Below are positions 1-9,015 of a stretch of DNA of 35,031 nucleotides, one piece after another (position 1 is the first letter of the stretch; the number at the start of each line of letters is the position of its first letter). The notes beneath the pieces are model-generated. The model did not search any database. It was not told where the DNA came from and was given only the letters and a program-made list of their open reading frames with translations. A program made the translations under genes and the position numbers. The stretch is from a virus: positions 1-35,031 of the IMG/VR virus record IMGVR_UViG_3300042914_000150, one strand, 5' to 3'.

Positions 1-60
1 ACAAAAGATATGAAATACGATAGAATTGAAAAATTTAGAAACGCTTTATTAAACAAATAA
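1..60 (+). CDS. 3' end of the scaffold-like gene (partial)
   Basis: The first 20 codons encode the C-terminus ...MKYDRIEKFRNALLNK and a TAA stop. They repeat the end of the complete gene at 34360-34950. This is the same gene seen twice because the circular map was cut here. Three of the first five codons specify the same residue or differ only silently (Thr, Met, Lys), while codons 2 and 3 read Lys-Asp here against His-Ser in the distal copy. The copies therefore look like two natural alleles rather than sequencing noise. Confidence 0.85.
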   Translation, partial: TKDMKYDRIEKFRNALLNK

Positions 61-72
61 AAATAAAATAAA

Positions 73-1026
73 ATGGGATTTGATGTATCTGCATTAGCAA
101 ACTATACAAAAGAAAACGAAGCTCTACTTGTAACTTCATCTGTATTGGGTGCAAAAACTGCTACTCTTATTAAGAGTGCAGGAAACGTTATGGTTGGTGT
201 AAAGTCAAGCGAAAAAATCAACATTATGGAAACTGACGCTATCTTCCAAGATGGTGCTTCTTGTGGCTTTAATGCTTCTGGTTCTACTACCTTTACTCAA
301 AGAACTGTAACTCCTGGTAAAATTAAAGTAAACGAAGCTCTTTGCCCTAAGGACTTAGAAGCTAAGTATTTACAGAAGGCTTTACCTACTGGTTCTATGT
401 ATGACAGTATTCCTTTTGAGCAAGAGTATAGCGAAAAGAAAGCTAAGACTATTGCTGCTCAATTAGAAACTGCTTTATGGCAAGGTGACACTACAAGTGT
501 AAACGTAAACTTAAACAAGTTCGATGGTCTTGTTAAGTTAATCGGTGCTGCTTCTGGTGTTGTTGCTGCAAACGCTTCTACTTTTATTAGTGGTGCTCCT
601 TTATCAAGCATTACTGATGCTAACGTAATCTCTATCTTTGATGGTGTTTACAAAGCAATTCCTGCAAAAGTTGTAGCTGCTGACGATATGACTATCTTCT
701 GTGGTCAAGATTTATTCCGTACTTACACTATTGCTCTTAAAAACAGCGCTTCTTTCAATTACCAAATTGATGTAAAAGCTGATAGCGAATTTGTACTTCC
801 TGGTACTACAATCAAAGTTGTAGCAGTTGCAGGTCTTAACGGAACAAACAAAGTTTACGCTATGCGTTTATCTAACTTGTTCTTAGGTACAGACTTATTG
901 AACGAAGAAGAGAAGTTTGAGATTTTCTATGCAAAAGAAGCAGATCAAGTACGTTTTGTATCTGAGTTTAAGATGGGTGTAAACATTGCCTTCCCTGACG
1001 AAGCAGTGAAGTTTATCCTTGCATAA
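73..1026 (+). CDS. Major capsid protein
   Basis: This 317-residue protein is the likely capsid subunit. It lies directly after the protease and scaffold-like genes and is followed at once by a strong intrinsic terminator, as expected for a highly expressed head gene. The N-terminus begins MGFDVSALANYTKENE and resembles coat proteins that I associate with Bacteroidota phages; an HK97-type fold is inferred from family and position. There is no signal peptide or membrane segment. The ATG follows an A-rich leader (aaataaaataaa) without a Shine-Dalgarno site. Protease-scaffold-capsid order and protein length support the call more than any single motif. Confidence 0.8.
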   Translation: MGFDVSALANYTKENEALLVTSSVLGAKTATLIKSAGNVMVGVKSSEKINIMETDAIFQDGASCGFNASGSTTFTQRTVTPGKIKVNEALCPKDLEAKYLQKALPTGSMYDSIPFEQEYSEKKAKTIAAQLETALWQGDTTSVNVNLNKFDGLVKLIGAASGVVAANASTFISGAPLSSITDANVISIFDGVYKAIPAKVVAADDMTIFCGQDLFRTYTIALKNSASFNYQIDVKADSEFVLPGTTIKVVAVAGLNGTNKVYAMRLSNLFLGTDLLNEEEKFEIFYAKEADQVRFVSEFKMGVNIAFPDEAVKFILA

Positions 1027-1032
1027 TTTATA

Positions 1033-1063
1033 GGGTAGGTTGAAATATACCTACCCATTTTTT
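1033..1063 (+). terminator. Intrinsic terminator after the capsid gene
   Basis: An 8-bp perfect stem, GGGTAGGT (1033-1040) with ACCTACCC (1049-1056), encloses an 8-nt loop and is followed by ATTTTTT. It sits 6 bp after the capsid stop and probably sets capsid mRNA level or 3' stability relative to downstream genes. Confidence 0.85.
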
Positions 1064-1086
1064 CAAACTAATTTAATTCAATAACA

Positions 1087-1608
1087 ATGGCTTGTGCTTT
1101 AACTCAAAATTATACCTTAGACTGTAAAGACAGTTTAGGTGGTATAACCGAAGTTTATTTTATGGCAGCAGGAGATGTTACCTCTACAACTGAGGCGAGT
1201 GGTGTAATTACTGCTCTTGTAAAAGCATCTGGCAAGAAGTTCTTTAAGTACGAACTTGTAAAAGGCACTTCTCAATTAGTTGAGAATGTTAATGCAAACG
1301 TACAGAACGGAACTATCTTTTATGCTCCTGAACTAACTATCATATTAAACAAATTACAGGCTAACACAAGAAACGAAATCTTGTTATTAGCTCAAAACAC
1401 ATTAGTAGCAGTAGCCAAAGACAACAATGGCAAATACTGGTACTTAGGTAAAACAAGAGGCTTAGACCTTACCGCAGGTAATGCAGGTACAGGTACTGCC
1501 GAAGGAGATAGAAGTGGTTACACTTTAACCTTCACAGGTGCGGAAGCAGCCCTTGCACCAGAGGTAAACTCTACTGTGGCAGGTCAATTAACTACCGCAG
1601 GTTCTTAG
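1087..1608 (+). CDS. Probable major tail tube or head decoration protein
   Basis: This 173-residue protein is rich in Ala, Thr, Gly and Leu and has no membrane segment or signal peptide. Its start MACALTQNYTLDCKDS and central ILNKLQANTRNEILLLAQN resemble an abundant virion protein found beside the capsid gene in Bacteroidota phages; this is recalled family knowledge, not a search. It is isolated between two strong intrinsic terminators, which suggests its own high, set dosage. A tail-tube role is the best guess because no other tube candidate is evident; a capsid cement protein is the main alternative. Confidence 0.55.
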   Translation: MACALTQNYTLDCKDSLGGITEVYFMAAGDVTSTTEASGVITALVKASGKKFFKYELVKGTSQLVENVNANVQNGTIFYAPELTIILNKLQANTRNEILLLAQNTLVAVAKDNNGKYWYLGKTRGLDLTAGNAGTGTAEGDRSGYTLTFTGAEAALAPEVNSTVAGQLTTAGS

Positions 1609-1632
1609 GTTGTTTTGGTTTTGTATATAGAT

Positions 1633-1664
1633 GCCCTCGTCTTTAATTAGGCGGGGGTTTTTTA
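1633..1664 (+). terminator. Intrinsic terminator after the tail-tube-like gene
   Basis: CCCTCGTC (1634-1641) pairs with GGCGGGGG (1650-1657), including two G-U pairs, around an 8-nt loop. A run of six T follows. It closes the capsid/tube transcription segment. Confidence 0.85.
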
Positions 1665-1666
1665 TT

Positions 1667-1695
1667 TTGCAAACAATCATCATAGTTTATATTTA
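1667..1695 (+). promoter_or_regulatory. Candidate promoter for the portal operon
   Basis: TTG at 1667-1669 is followed after 18 bases by TATATTTA (1688-1695), one base from the Bacteroidota TAnnTTTG -7 consensus. It lies between a terminator and the GTG start at 1701, so transcription would begin close to the start codon and give a leaderless or nearly leaderless mRNA. Confidence 0.45.
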
Positions 1696-1700
1696 TAGTT

Positions 1701-2075
1701 GTGATAAGACTTAACAAGGGGCAAACCCAAAATATAATCCTTACCTTGACTGAGAAGCAGCTTTTAACAAGTCCGAACTATTTATTCATTTTCGAGAATA
1801 GATCAACGAATACGGACATTAAATTTGTAAGGCTAAACAATACGGATATAAGTGCTTACAAAGAAAGGTACAACGAGTTTACTATTGTTGTAAATAGCTT
1901 CTTTAATACGGCATTAAACGGGCAATACACCTATACAATCTACGAACAAGCAAGTACTACCAACACAGACCCGACAGGCTTAAACTTGCTAGAAACCGGC
2001 ATTATGGAGCTAACGGGAACTACTATATCATTCACAGAATACGAAACAACAAGCACATTCACAATTAGACAATAA
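1701..2075 (+). CDS. Small virion-associated protein of unknown function
   Basis: This 124-residue protein starts with GTG, the only reasonable start in frame. The sequence looks beta-rich, with alternating polar and hydrophobic residues, no signal peptide and no membrane helix; the C-terminus is Thr-rich. Its stop overlaps the portal ATG by one base (TAATG), so translation is probably coupled to the portal. Position between the tube-like protein and portal suggests a head, neck or tail-tip component, but I recognise no domain. Confidence 0.75.
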   Translation: MIRLNKGQTQNIILTLTEKQLLTSPNYLFIFENRSTNTDIKFVRLNNTDISAYKERYNEFTIVVNSFFNTALNGQYTYTIYEQASTTNTDPTGLNLLETGIMELTGTTISFTEYETTSTFTIRQ

Positions 2076-4051
2076 TGGAAATACAAGTATTGACATTTGC
2101 GGAAGCAAAGCAACCAGAATATAAAGAGAAAAAAGGCGAAGGTTATATGCAGTATGGTCAGAATAATGACTATCCGCAATACCTTTTAGACTTGTTTAAC
2201 AAATCAGCCAAGCATAATGCTATCATTAGAGGCAAAGTGAACTACATTGTAGGGAACGGATGGGTAGGCGAAGAGGCTATTGTTAAGAAGGTAAATAGAG
2301 AGGAAACCTTAAACGACCTTACTAAAAAGGTTGCTTTGGACTTAGAGTTGTTTGGCGGTGCTTACATTCAAGTTATATGGAGTGTAATGGGTGCGCAGAT
2401 TGCTGAGTTATGGCATTGTGATTATACAAAGATTAGAACTAACAAAGACAACACTCAGTTTTGGTATAAGGAAGATTGGAAGGCTACACGCAATCAAGAA
2501 AAAGCAGAGGTATACAATGCGTTCAACCCTGCTAACCCACAAGGAGTTCAAATACTTTATGTAAAGGAATACAGACCGGGAATGAACGTTTATAGCCTTC
2601 CGGGTTATTTCGGTGCGCTTAATTACATTGAAAGTGATGTAGAAGTAAGTAAGCACGTCTTAGGTAATGCACAGACCGGGTTTTCTGCTAGTAAACTTAT
2701 TACATTACCAAACGGAGAGCCAAGCCCTGATGAGAAACGTGCAGTAAGCAGACAGTTCGACAATATGTATACAGGTGCAGACGGCAAAAAGTATTTACTT
2801 GCTTTTGTAAACGATGCAACTAGAAAGCCTATTGTTGATGATTTAGGTGCGAGTGATTTAACCAAAGAAGATTTTAGTAGAGTAGATGAGTTAATTCAAA
2901 CTAATATATTTAGCGGACACCAGATTACAAGCCCTGACTTGTTTGGTATCGCAGTGCCGGGTCAATTAGGCAACCGCCAACAAATGAGAGATAGCTACGA
3001 AATCTTTAACAACACCTATGTTAAATACAAACAAATGCAGATTGAAGGTGTATTTAATATGCTCGGTCAGTATGCAGGAGTTACAGTAGAGTTAAAGTTG
3101 CAGCCGGTAGACCCTATCGGAATAGATTTTAGCGAGAACGTTATTTTACAGGTAGCACCAAAACAATGGATTTTAGAGAAGCTTGGTATAGACCCTACAC
3201 AATACGGAATGCCTCTTGAAACAGAGCAACCAATGGCGGCAAGTCCTTTAAATGTTAATGAGCATATTAAAGGCTTAAAGGGTCGTGAGTGGCAAAATAT
3301 GCAGCGTATCATTAGAGAATTTAACAAGGGTAAGATAAGCAGAGAACAAGCTACTGCGATGTTAAAAGCAGGATACGCTTTAACTGATGATGAAGTTAGT
3401 ACTTGGTTAGGTGCAGAAGAAGAACAATTTAGCGAAGCTGATTTTCAAGTTTTCTTTGAGTTTGGAGAAGATAGAAGTGGTTACAATGTTCTTAAAAGCA
3501 AAACAAGATTTAGTGATGATGAGGACTTTCAGGCTTTTGCTGATGTAACTCAGTTGCAGTCTAATATTTTAGATTTAATTGTTAAGGATAAAAGAATTAC
3601 CCCAGAAGTAATTGCTGACACTTTGAAGGAAGATGTAGGAGCAGTTAAGCGTGTTATTGATATTTTAATCGAGAAGGGGTTTATTAAGACTACCGAAGTA
3701 AAGCAAGGTAAAGGTATTGATAGCAACGTTATTATTGAGAGACAATTAACTCAGCCTATTAGTAAGATTGTAGAAGCTATAAAGCCTGAGACTACTCAGA
3801 TTTTAATTAGATACAGTTATGAGTGGAAGGCAGGTTTTAATGATGGCGATTTAAATACAAGCAGACCTTTTTGCAAATATTTAGTTACTGCTAATAAGTT
3901 TTATACCCGTAGCGAGATTGAGCAAATGAGTGCTAGACTTGGCTATTCTGTATGGGATAGAAGAGGCGGCTGGTATACTAAGCCGGGTACAAATACACAT
4001 TCTCCAAGTTGCAGACACGAGTGGCGTTCAAACATAGTTAAAAGAAAATAA
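2075..4051 (+). CDS. Portal protein with winged-helix insert and MuF-like C-terminus
   Basis: Residues 1-370 look like a portal protein: YGQNNDYPQYLLDLFNKS near residue 27, followed by the IIRGKVNYIVGNGW segment typical of Bacteroidota phage portals. The portal is the dodecameric ring through which DNA enters and leaves the head. Residues about 400-450 form a helical linker. Residues about 491-540 read as a winged helix (LQSNILDLIVKDKRITPEVIADTLK, with a following recognition-like helix). Residues about 575-655 carry RPFCKYLV, RRGGWYTKPGTN and PSCRHEW, a Cys/His-rich tail like that of MuF-type minor head proteins. At 658 residues it is longer than a simple portal, consistent with fusion. It is coupled to the upstream gene through TAATG. 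Confidence 0.85.
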   Translation: MEIQVLTFAEAKQPEYKEKKGEGYMQYGQNNDYPQYLLDLFNKSAKHNAIIRGKVNYIVGNGWVGEEAIVKKVNREETLNDLTKKVALDLELFGGAYIQVIWSVMGAQIAELWHCDYTKIRTNKDNTQFWYKEDWKATRNQEKAEVYNAFNPANPQGVQILYVKEYRPGMNVYSLPGYFGALNYIESDVEVSKHVLGNAQTGFSASKLITLPNGEPSPDEKRAVSRQFDNMYTGADGKKYLLAFVNDATRKPIVDDLGASDLTKEDFSRVDELIQTNIFSGHQITSPDLFGIAVPGQLGNRQQMRDSYEIFNNTYVKYKQMQIEGVFNMLGQYAGVTVELKLQPVDPIGIDFSENVILQVAPKQWILEKLGIDPTQYGMPLETEQPMAASPLNVNEHIKGLKGREWQNMQRIIREFNKGKISREQATAMLKAGYALTDDEVSTWLGAEEEQFSEADFQVFFEFGEDRSGYNVLKSKTRFSDDEDFQAFADVTQLQSNILDLIVKDKRITPEVIADTLKEDVGAVKRVIDILIEKGFIKTTEVKQGKGIDSNVIIERQLTQPISKIVEAIKPETTQILIRYSYEWKAGFNDGDLNTSRPFCKYLVTANKFYTRSEIEQMSARLGYSVWDRRGGWYTKPGTNTHSPSCRHEWRSNIVKRK

Positions 4052-4053
4052 AG

Positions 4054-4635
4054 ATGAGCTTAAACACATTATTTATAAGCGTACAGAATATAAAAGATAG
4101 GTCTGGCTTACACGCTAACGTTGATGAGAAACTTGTATTACCTGAGATTAAAACTGCACAGGATATTTACATACTTCCTGCGCTTGGTAGTGCTTTATAT
4201 AACAGACTACAAGCAGGGATAACGGATAACAATTTAAACGCTAATGAAGTTATTTTATTAGACCAATACATAGCAGATACTTTGGTGCATTATGTACTTA
4301 GTGAACTGCCAATGGGTTTATCTTATCAGTTCTATAACAAAGGCTTGTTAAGGAAGGGTGGCGAGAATACTGAGAACCCGTCTATGCAAGACATGATTGA
4401 TGTGGCTAATAGATACAAGACCCGTGCTGAGTTCTATAAGCAAAGAATGATTAAATACTTAAAAGAATATTCTACACTTTATCCTGAGTACTTGAATCCG
4501 GGAAGCGGCATTGATGCAATACACCCTGAGAACGATGCTTACACAACGAGCATCTGGCTAGGAGATTTTGATTGCTGTGCAGGTAAAAGCTTTGAGGAAT
4601 TATATCAAGGAAACAGAGGTTGTAGCGACTGTTAA
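4054..4635 (+). CDS. Head-tail connector (adaptor) protein
   Basis: This 193-residue protein follows the portal by two bases. It is predominantly helical, with the segment VLPEIKTAQDIYILPALGS near residues 28-46, typical of the connector that docks under the portal in Bacteroidota siphophages. A second helical region, RYKTRAEFYKQRMIKYLKEY, lies near residues 119-138. The C-terminus contains five Cys (DFDCCAG and GCSDC), which could bind metal or form cross-links. Connector assignment rests on position, size and recalled family resemblance. Confidence 0.65.
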   Translation: MSLNTLFISVQNIKDRSGLHANVDEKLVLPEIKTAQDIYILPALGSALYNRLQAGITDNNLNANEVILLDQYIADTLVHYVLSELPMGLSYQFYNKGLLRKGGENTENPSMQDMIDVANRYKTRAEFYKQRMIKYLKEYSTLYPEYLNPGSGIDAIHPENDAYTTSIWLGDFDCCAGKSFEELYQGNRGCSDC

Positions 4636-4637
4636 AT

Positions 4638-4769
4638 ATGAGCAAAGTAACAACAATAAAGAACCAAAATAAACTGCGTGTTTATTTAGAAAAAATTAAG
4701 AATGAGCCTGAGCCTAAACCAAATTGTAAAGCAAATAACGACACTCGGAAACGACCACGAACAAATTAA
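4638..4769 (+). CDS. Possible small basic protein in the neck module
   Basis: A 43-codon ORF (MSKVTTIKNQNKLRVYLEK...) starts two bases after the connector stop and overlaps the next gene by 68 bp in another frame. It is basic, with one predicted helix. Small Lys/Arg-rich ORFs at this place occur in related phages by my recollection, and it fills the only gap in an otherwise tight operon. The overlapping C-terminus (KANNDTRKRPRTN) may be just a by-product of the next gene's coding. Confidence 0.45.
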   Translation: MSKVTTIKNQNKLRVYLEKIKNEPEPKPNCKANNDTRKRPRTN

Positions 4770-5145
4770 CTTTGTTTACTTCGGCGATGTGTGGGAACGT
4801 TTAAGCAACGGAGAGGTAACCTATCCGGCTATGTTCTACACTTTAACGGGTGCAACTATAAACGCTAAAAATATTACTTATAATTTTAGCCTTTATTTTA
4901 TGGATAGAATGCTAATGGAAGAGAGCAACGAAACGGAAGTTTTGTCTGATATGACATTAGTAGGTCAGGATATAGTAGCGCAGTTAAGATACCCCAAAGC
5001 GATATGGGATATTGGCGAAACTGCACCTATGACTTATTTTACCGAAAGCGACCCTGACTATCTAGCCGGAGTTAAGATAGATATAACAATGGAATTACCT
5101 TACCTAAACGATAGATGCCAAGTGCCTTCTATTTATACATACTAA
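4702..5145 (+). CDS. Tail completion/terminator-like protein
   Basis: This 147-residue protein lies between the connector and the tail fibre. Its pattern (an N-terminal helix, then strands VTYPAMFYTL, NITYNFSLYFMDRM and a DMTLVGQDIVAQLRYP helix) resembles the tail-terminator fold that caps the tail tube at the head-tail joint. It has no signal peptide or membrane segment. Size and position fit; no catalytic motif is expected. A different neck protein is the alternative. Confidence 0.6.
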   Translation: MSLSLNQIVKQITTLGNDHEQINFVYFGDVWERLSNGEVTYPAMFYTLTGATINAKNITYNFSLYFMDRMLMEESNETEVLSDMTLVGQDIVAQLRYPKAIWDIGETAPMTYFTESDPDYLAGVKIDITMELPYLNDRCQVPSIYTY

Positions 5146-5146
5146 G

Positions 5147-8100
5147 ATGATAGGAAAAAAGATTAACCAATTAGCTACTGAGTTAGCTCCTGAGAGTACA
5201 GATTTAACTATTATAGGTGACCCGACAACCGGAGTAAGTAAGAAGATTACTATTGCGCAATTAGGGGCTATTTTTAGCGGTGCAGTTAGCTTTTATACTA
5301 ACCTTGCAGCCTTCCCCGTTACTGGCGATATTAACGTTATTTATTGCGCCAAAGACACGCAGAAACTTTACTTATGGTCTGGCTCTGCTTATGTAGAGGT
5401 ATTCCCGTCACAAGCTTTGTTAGATACTTATCAGCTAAGAAGTGAGAAAGGTAACGCTAATGGCTATGCTTCTTTGGATAGTTTAGGTAAAGTTCCTATC
5501 AGTCAGCTACCGAGTTCAATTATGGAATATAAGGGAACTTGGAACGCAGCGACTAACACCCCTACACTTGCAAACGGAACAGGAGATACAGGAGACGTTT
5601 ATATTTGTAATGTAGCCGGAACAGTAAACTTTGGAGCTGGTCCTATTACTTTTGCAGTAGGAGATTATGTAATTTATTCAGGAACTATATGGCAGCGTTC
5701 AAGCGGTGCGGTTGGTACTGTAACAAGTGTAGCTGCATCTATTACAGGAAATAGCGTTTCAATAAGTGGTTCTCCTATCGTTACATCAGGCACGTTGGCA
5801 TTTTCTTTTGCAGGTAACGCTACTCAGTATGTAAGAGGAGATGGTGCTTTAGCTACGTTACCTACGAATGGTGGCGGCGGTGGTGCTTCTGTATCTTACT
5901 ATTTAAACGGCTCTATCAATCAAGGTACAATAGGCGGTGTTACTTATTACGAAATGAATAAGACACCTATTATCGGAGCAGGTACAGATTTTACTACAAG
6001 CTCAAACGGATATATTGCATCATTTTTAACTGATGCTAACGACCCTGCTTTATTGAATATTCCTGCCGGAAACTTTAATTTTGAAACATACTTTGAGGCT
6101 TCAAGCGGTGGCGGTAGTCCAACTTTTTATATTGAGTTGTATAAATACGATGGAACTACTTTTACACTAATTGCTTCTAATAGTGGAAGTCCTAAGTTAA
6201 TTAATGACGGAACAAATATAGAGGCTTATTTTAGTGCCTTAGCAGTTCCGCAAACAACTTTAACTTTAACGGATAGGTTAGCTATTCGCATCTATGTTAC
6301 TACGGCAGGTAGAACGATTACTCTACACACAGAGAACGGACATCTTTGCCAAGTTATTACTACCTTCACAACAGGCTTAACGGCTTTAAATGGCTTGACT
6401 GCACAAGTACAATACTTAGCGACAGGAACAAGCGGAACTGATTTTAACATAGCAAGTGCAAGTGCTACACATACTTTTAATCTACCTACGGCATCGGCTA
6501 CTAATCGTGGTGCTTTATCAAGTGCAGATTGGACTACGTTCAATAACAAACAAAACGCTTTAACCTTAACAACAACGGGTTCAAGTGGTGATGCTACCTT
6601 AGTAGGTGCTACTTTAAACATTCCTAATTATGGAAGTGCGCTTACAGGATATGTTCCGTACACAGGCGCAACGGGTAACGTTAATTTAGGTACTAATGAT
6701 TTTCTAACCAGAAGTGTTTTTATTGAAGGTGCTACTAATTACCAAGCAGGGCTTTTAATGAAGCAGTATAGTGTTTATAATTTCGTTACAGGAGCTTACA
6801 CTCAGATAGCGCCAAGTACTGCAACGGAGTTAAACATAGTACATAACCAAGCAAACACAACAAGGCGTAGATATGCTTTAAGTGTAGCTGCTTTACAAGA
6901 CGGAGATACCTTCCAATATTTAGTACCGAGAGCAAGTGGAACATTAGCTTTAACAAGCGATTTAGGAGCTTACCTTCCGTTAGCAGGTGGTACTATGACA
7001 GGTGCTATAATTGGTACTACTTCTACTTTTACAAATGCAGGAAGTGGCATAGGTGTAGAAATTACAAATAGTAGCACAGGCGATGGCTTAAAAATTAATC
7101 ATTCGTCAGGTAGAGCATTAAACATAGCATCAAGTGGAAGCGGCTTTGGTATTATCATAAATAATACAACGGCATCTACATCTGCACCTTTTACAATTCA
7201 AAAGCAAGGTAGTAGCGTTATTACTTTGTCAGACAACGGAGCAGCTAACTTTGCAGGTCAGCTTACATTAGGTTCTACAATTACAAACGGAACAAACACC
7301 TTTACACTACCGGGAGCTTCTGGAACATTAGCTTTAACAAGTGCAATCCCTGCTAATCCTGTTGGCGGTACAGGTACTACTAACTACCTACCTAAGTTTA
7401 CAGGTACAAGTACAATAGGAGATAGTGTAATTCAAGAAGCAAGTTCTAATATTGGTATAGGTGGCAGTCCTTCTACTAAATTACATTCATTTGGAACTAT
7501 AAGAAGTTCTAATGCAGGTAATACTATTAATACTGAATTGCAAAGTGATGGTGTTTATTCTACTGCAACTGATTTATATTTATTAGCACCTTCTACAAAG
7601 TCAATTATTTTCTATACAAATAATGTACCTGCAATGCTGTTAAACGCTTCTGGTAATTTATCAATAGGAAACACTAATGATACTTTTAAACTTGATGTAT
7701 CAGGTACGGGTAGGTTTACAACTACTTCAACAAATAGAGCAATATTAGTTACATTACCCGGAAACGCAAATGCAACTATTTTAGAAGCTAATAGTGGTAA
7801 TGCAGGTTTTGGTTGGAAATTACAACAAGAGGAAGTAAGCACAGGAGATTTTAGAATATTTAGAAGGGAGTCAAGTGTAGATTATCAAGTTCTAAATCTT
7901 GCTCGTTCAACAGGAGCAGCTACATTTTCAAGTAGTGTAACGGCTTATGGACCGGCAAATGATTGGGGATTAAGTATATGGGGAAGTACAACAACAGGAC
8001 AATCTTACGGAGGTATTGTAAGAGGCGGTACAAATTCTAGTGATGTAGCATTTAAAGTAAATAACGCTGCTAATACTATTCCATATTTTAACATTAGAGG

Positions 8101-9013
8101 GGATGGTTACGTAGGTATAGGTACTGCAAATCCTACTGAAAGATTGCATATAAATAATAGTAGTACAAATGCTGCTTTTATTAGATTTCAAAACACAGGT
8201 GGAGATGGAGTATATGTTGGTGGTAGAAATAATGATTTAGAATTATACGCAGGTGGAAGCTTAAAAGCGATAATATTAAGTGGGGGTAACGTAGGTATAG
8301 GTACTACAAATCCATTTAGTCAAGGAACTGGTGCAACTACAATGGAATTAGCTGGTAATACTTATGGTCAATTCTTTGTAAGTGCAAACTCCGCATCTAT
8401 TAGAGGAGTTGTAATGGCAAGAGCAAGTACATTAAATGATGTTTATATAGCATCAATTACAAACTCACCTTTAGCATTCGGAACAAACGACACCGAACGT
8501 ATGCGCATAACAAGTGGGGGGAATATTCTAATCGGCACAACAACAGACACGGGGCAAAAGTTACAAGTAAATGGAAATATAGTTTCTCAATCAACAAGCA
8601 ATCCGTTTTTTGGTAGTCAACGAAATGGCGGCAATCAATATGGATTTTATTCAGACGGTGCCGGAAGTTTAATATTAGTTGATTTTGGAGTTGCAGTAAG
8701 AGGAAATTTTAATATGGGAAGTGGGGTTTATACTGCTACATCTGATATAAATAAAAAGAAAGATTTTGAATTAAGCAATTTAGGTTTAGATGCTATTTTA
8801 GGTTTGAAACCTACTTTATACAGAATGAAAGAAGATAAAGAAGATAGCAATAAATATTTAGGTTTTTTAGCACAAGAGGTAAAAAATTATATACCACAAG
8901 CATTTATAGAAAAAGAAGATTTTATAGGTTTAGATTATCAACCTATTGTTGCAACATTAGTAAATGCAATAAAAGAACTTAAACAAGAATTAGACACTTT
9001 AAAAAACAAATAA
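5147..9013 (+). CDS. Tail fibre with C-terminal S74 intramolecular chaperone
   Basis: This is the largest protein, 1288 residues, and probably the trimeric receptor-binding fibre. The N-terminus (IGKKINQLATEL) probably attaches to the tail. A Gly-rich hinge (NGGGGGAS, near residue 241) separates it from a long shaft with fibre motifs repeated several times: YVPYTGATGNVNLGTNDF, SGTLALTS (two copies) and GNVGIGTTNP-like turns. The last 90 residues form a peptidase S74 domain: S1199-D1200 with KKK, then LGFLAQEV and a terminal coiled coil. In this family the domain directs trimer folding and cuts itself off at the Ser. It is the likely main host-range determinant. Confidence 0.9.
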   Translation: MIGKKINQLATELAPESTDLTIIGDPTTGVSKKITIAQLGAIFSGAVSFYTNLAAFPVTGDINVIYCAKDTQKLYLWSGSAYVEVFPSQALLDTYQLRSEKGNANGYASLDSLGKVPISQLPSSIMEYKGTWNAATNTPTLANGTGDTGDVYICNVAGTVNFGAGPITFAVGDYVIYSGTIWQRSSGAVGTVTSVAASITGNSVSISGSPIVTSGTLAFSFAGNATQYVRGDGALATLPTNGGGGGASVSYYLNGSINQGTIGGVTYYEMNKTPIIGAGTDFTTSSNGYIASFLTDANDPALLNIPAGNFNFETYFEASSGGGSPTFYIELYKYDGTTFTLIASNSGSPKLINDGTNIEAYFSALAVPQTTLTLTDRLAIRIYVTTAGRTITLHTENGHLCQVITTFTTGLTALNGLTAQVQYLATGTSGTDFNIASASATHTFNLPTASATNRGALSSADWTTFNNKQNALTLTTTGSSGDATLVGATLNIPNYGSALTGYVPYTGATGNVNLGTNDFLTRSVFIEGATNYQAGLLMKQYSVYNFVTGAYTQIAPSTATELNIVHNQANTTRRRYALSVAALQDGDTFQYLVPRASGTLALTSDLGAYLPLAGGTMTGAIIGTTSTFTNAGSGIGVEITNSSTGDGLKINHSSGRALNIASSGSGFGIIINNTTASTSAPFTIQKQGSSVITLSDNGAANFAGQLTLGSTITNGTNTFTLPGASGTLALTSAIPANPVGGTGTTNYLPKFTGTSTIGDSVIQEASSNIGIGGSPSTKLHSFGTIRSSNAGNTINTELQSDGVYSTATDLYLLAPSTKSIIFYTNNVPAMLLNASGNLSIGNTNDTFKLDVSGTGRFTTTSTNRAILVTLPGNANATILEANSGNAGFGWKLQQEEVSTGDFRIFRRESSVDYQVLNLARSTGAATFSSSVTAYGPANDWGLSIWGSTTTGQSYGGIVRGGTNSSDVAFKVNNAANTIPYFNIRGDGYVGIGTANPTERLHINNSSTNAAFIRFQNTGGDGVYVGGRNNDLELYAGGSLKAIILSGGNVGIGTTNPFSQGTGATTMELAGNTYGQFFVSANSASIRGVVMARASTLNDVYIASITNSPLAFGTNDTERMRITSGGNILIGTTTDTGQKLQVNGNIVSQSTSNPFFGSQRNGGNQYGFYSDGAGSLILVDFGVAVRGNFNMGSGVYTATSDINKKKDFELSNLGLDAILGLKPTLYRMKEDKEDSNKYLGFLAQEVKNYIPQAFIEKEDFIGLDYQPIVATLVNAIKELKQELDTLKNK

Positions 9014-9015
9014 AA

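Noticed and set aside
5147-9013. Diversity-generating retroelement acting on the tail fibre
   Set aside because: No reverse transcriptase or template repeat is present; internal repeats are ordinary fibre motifs.
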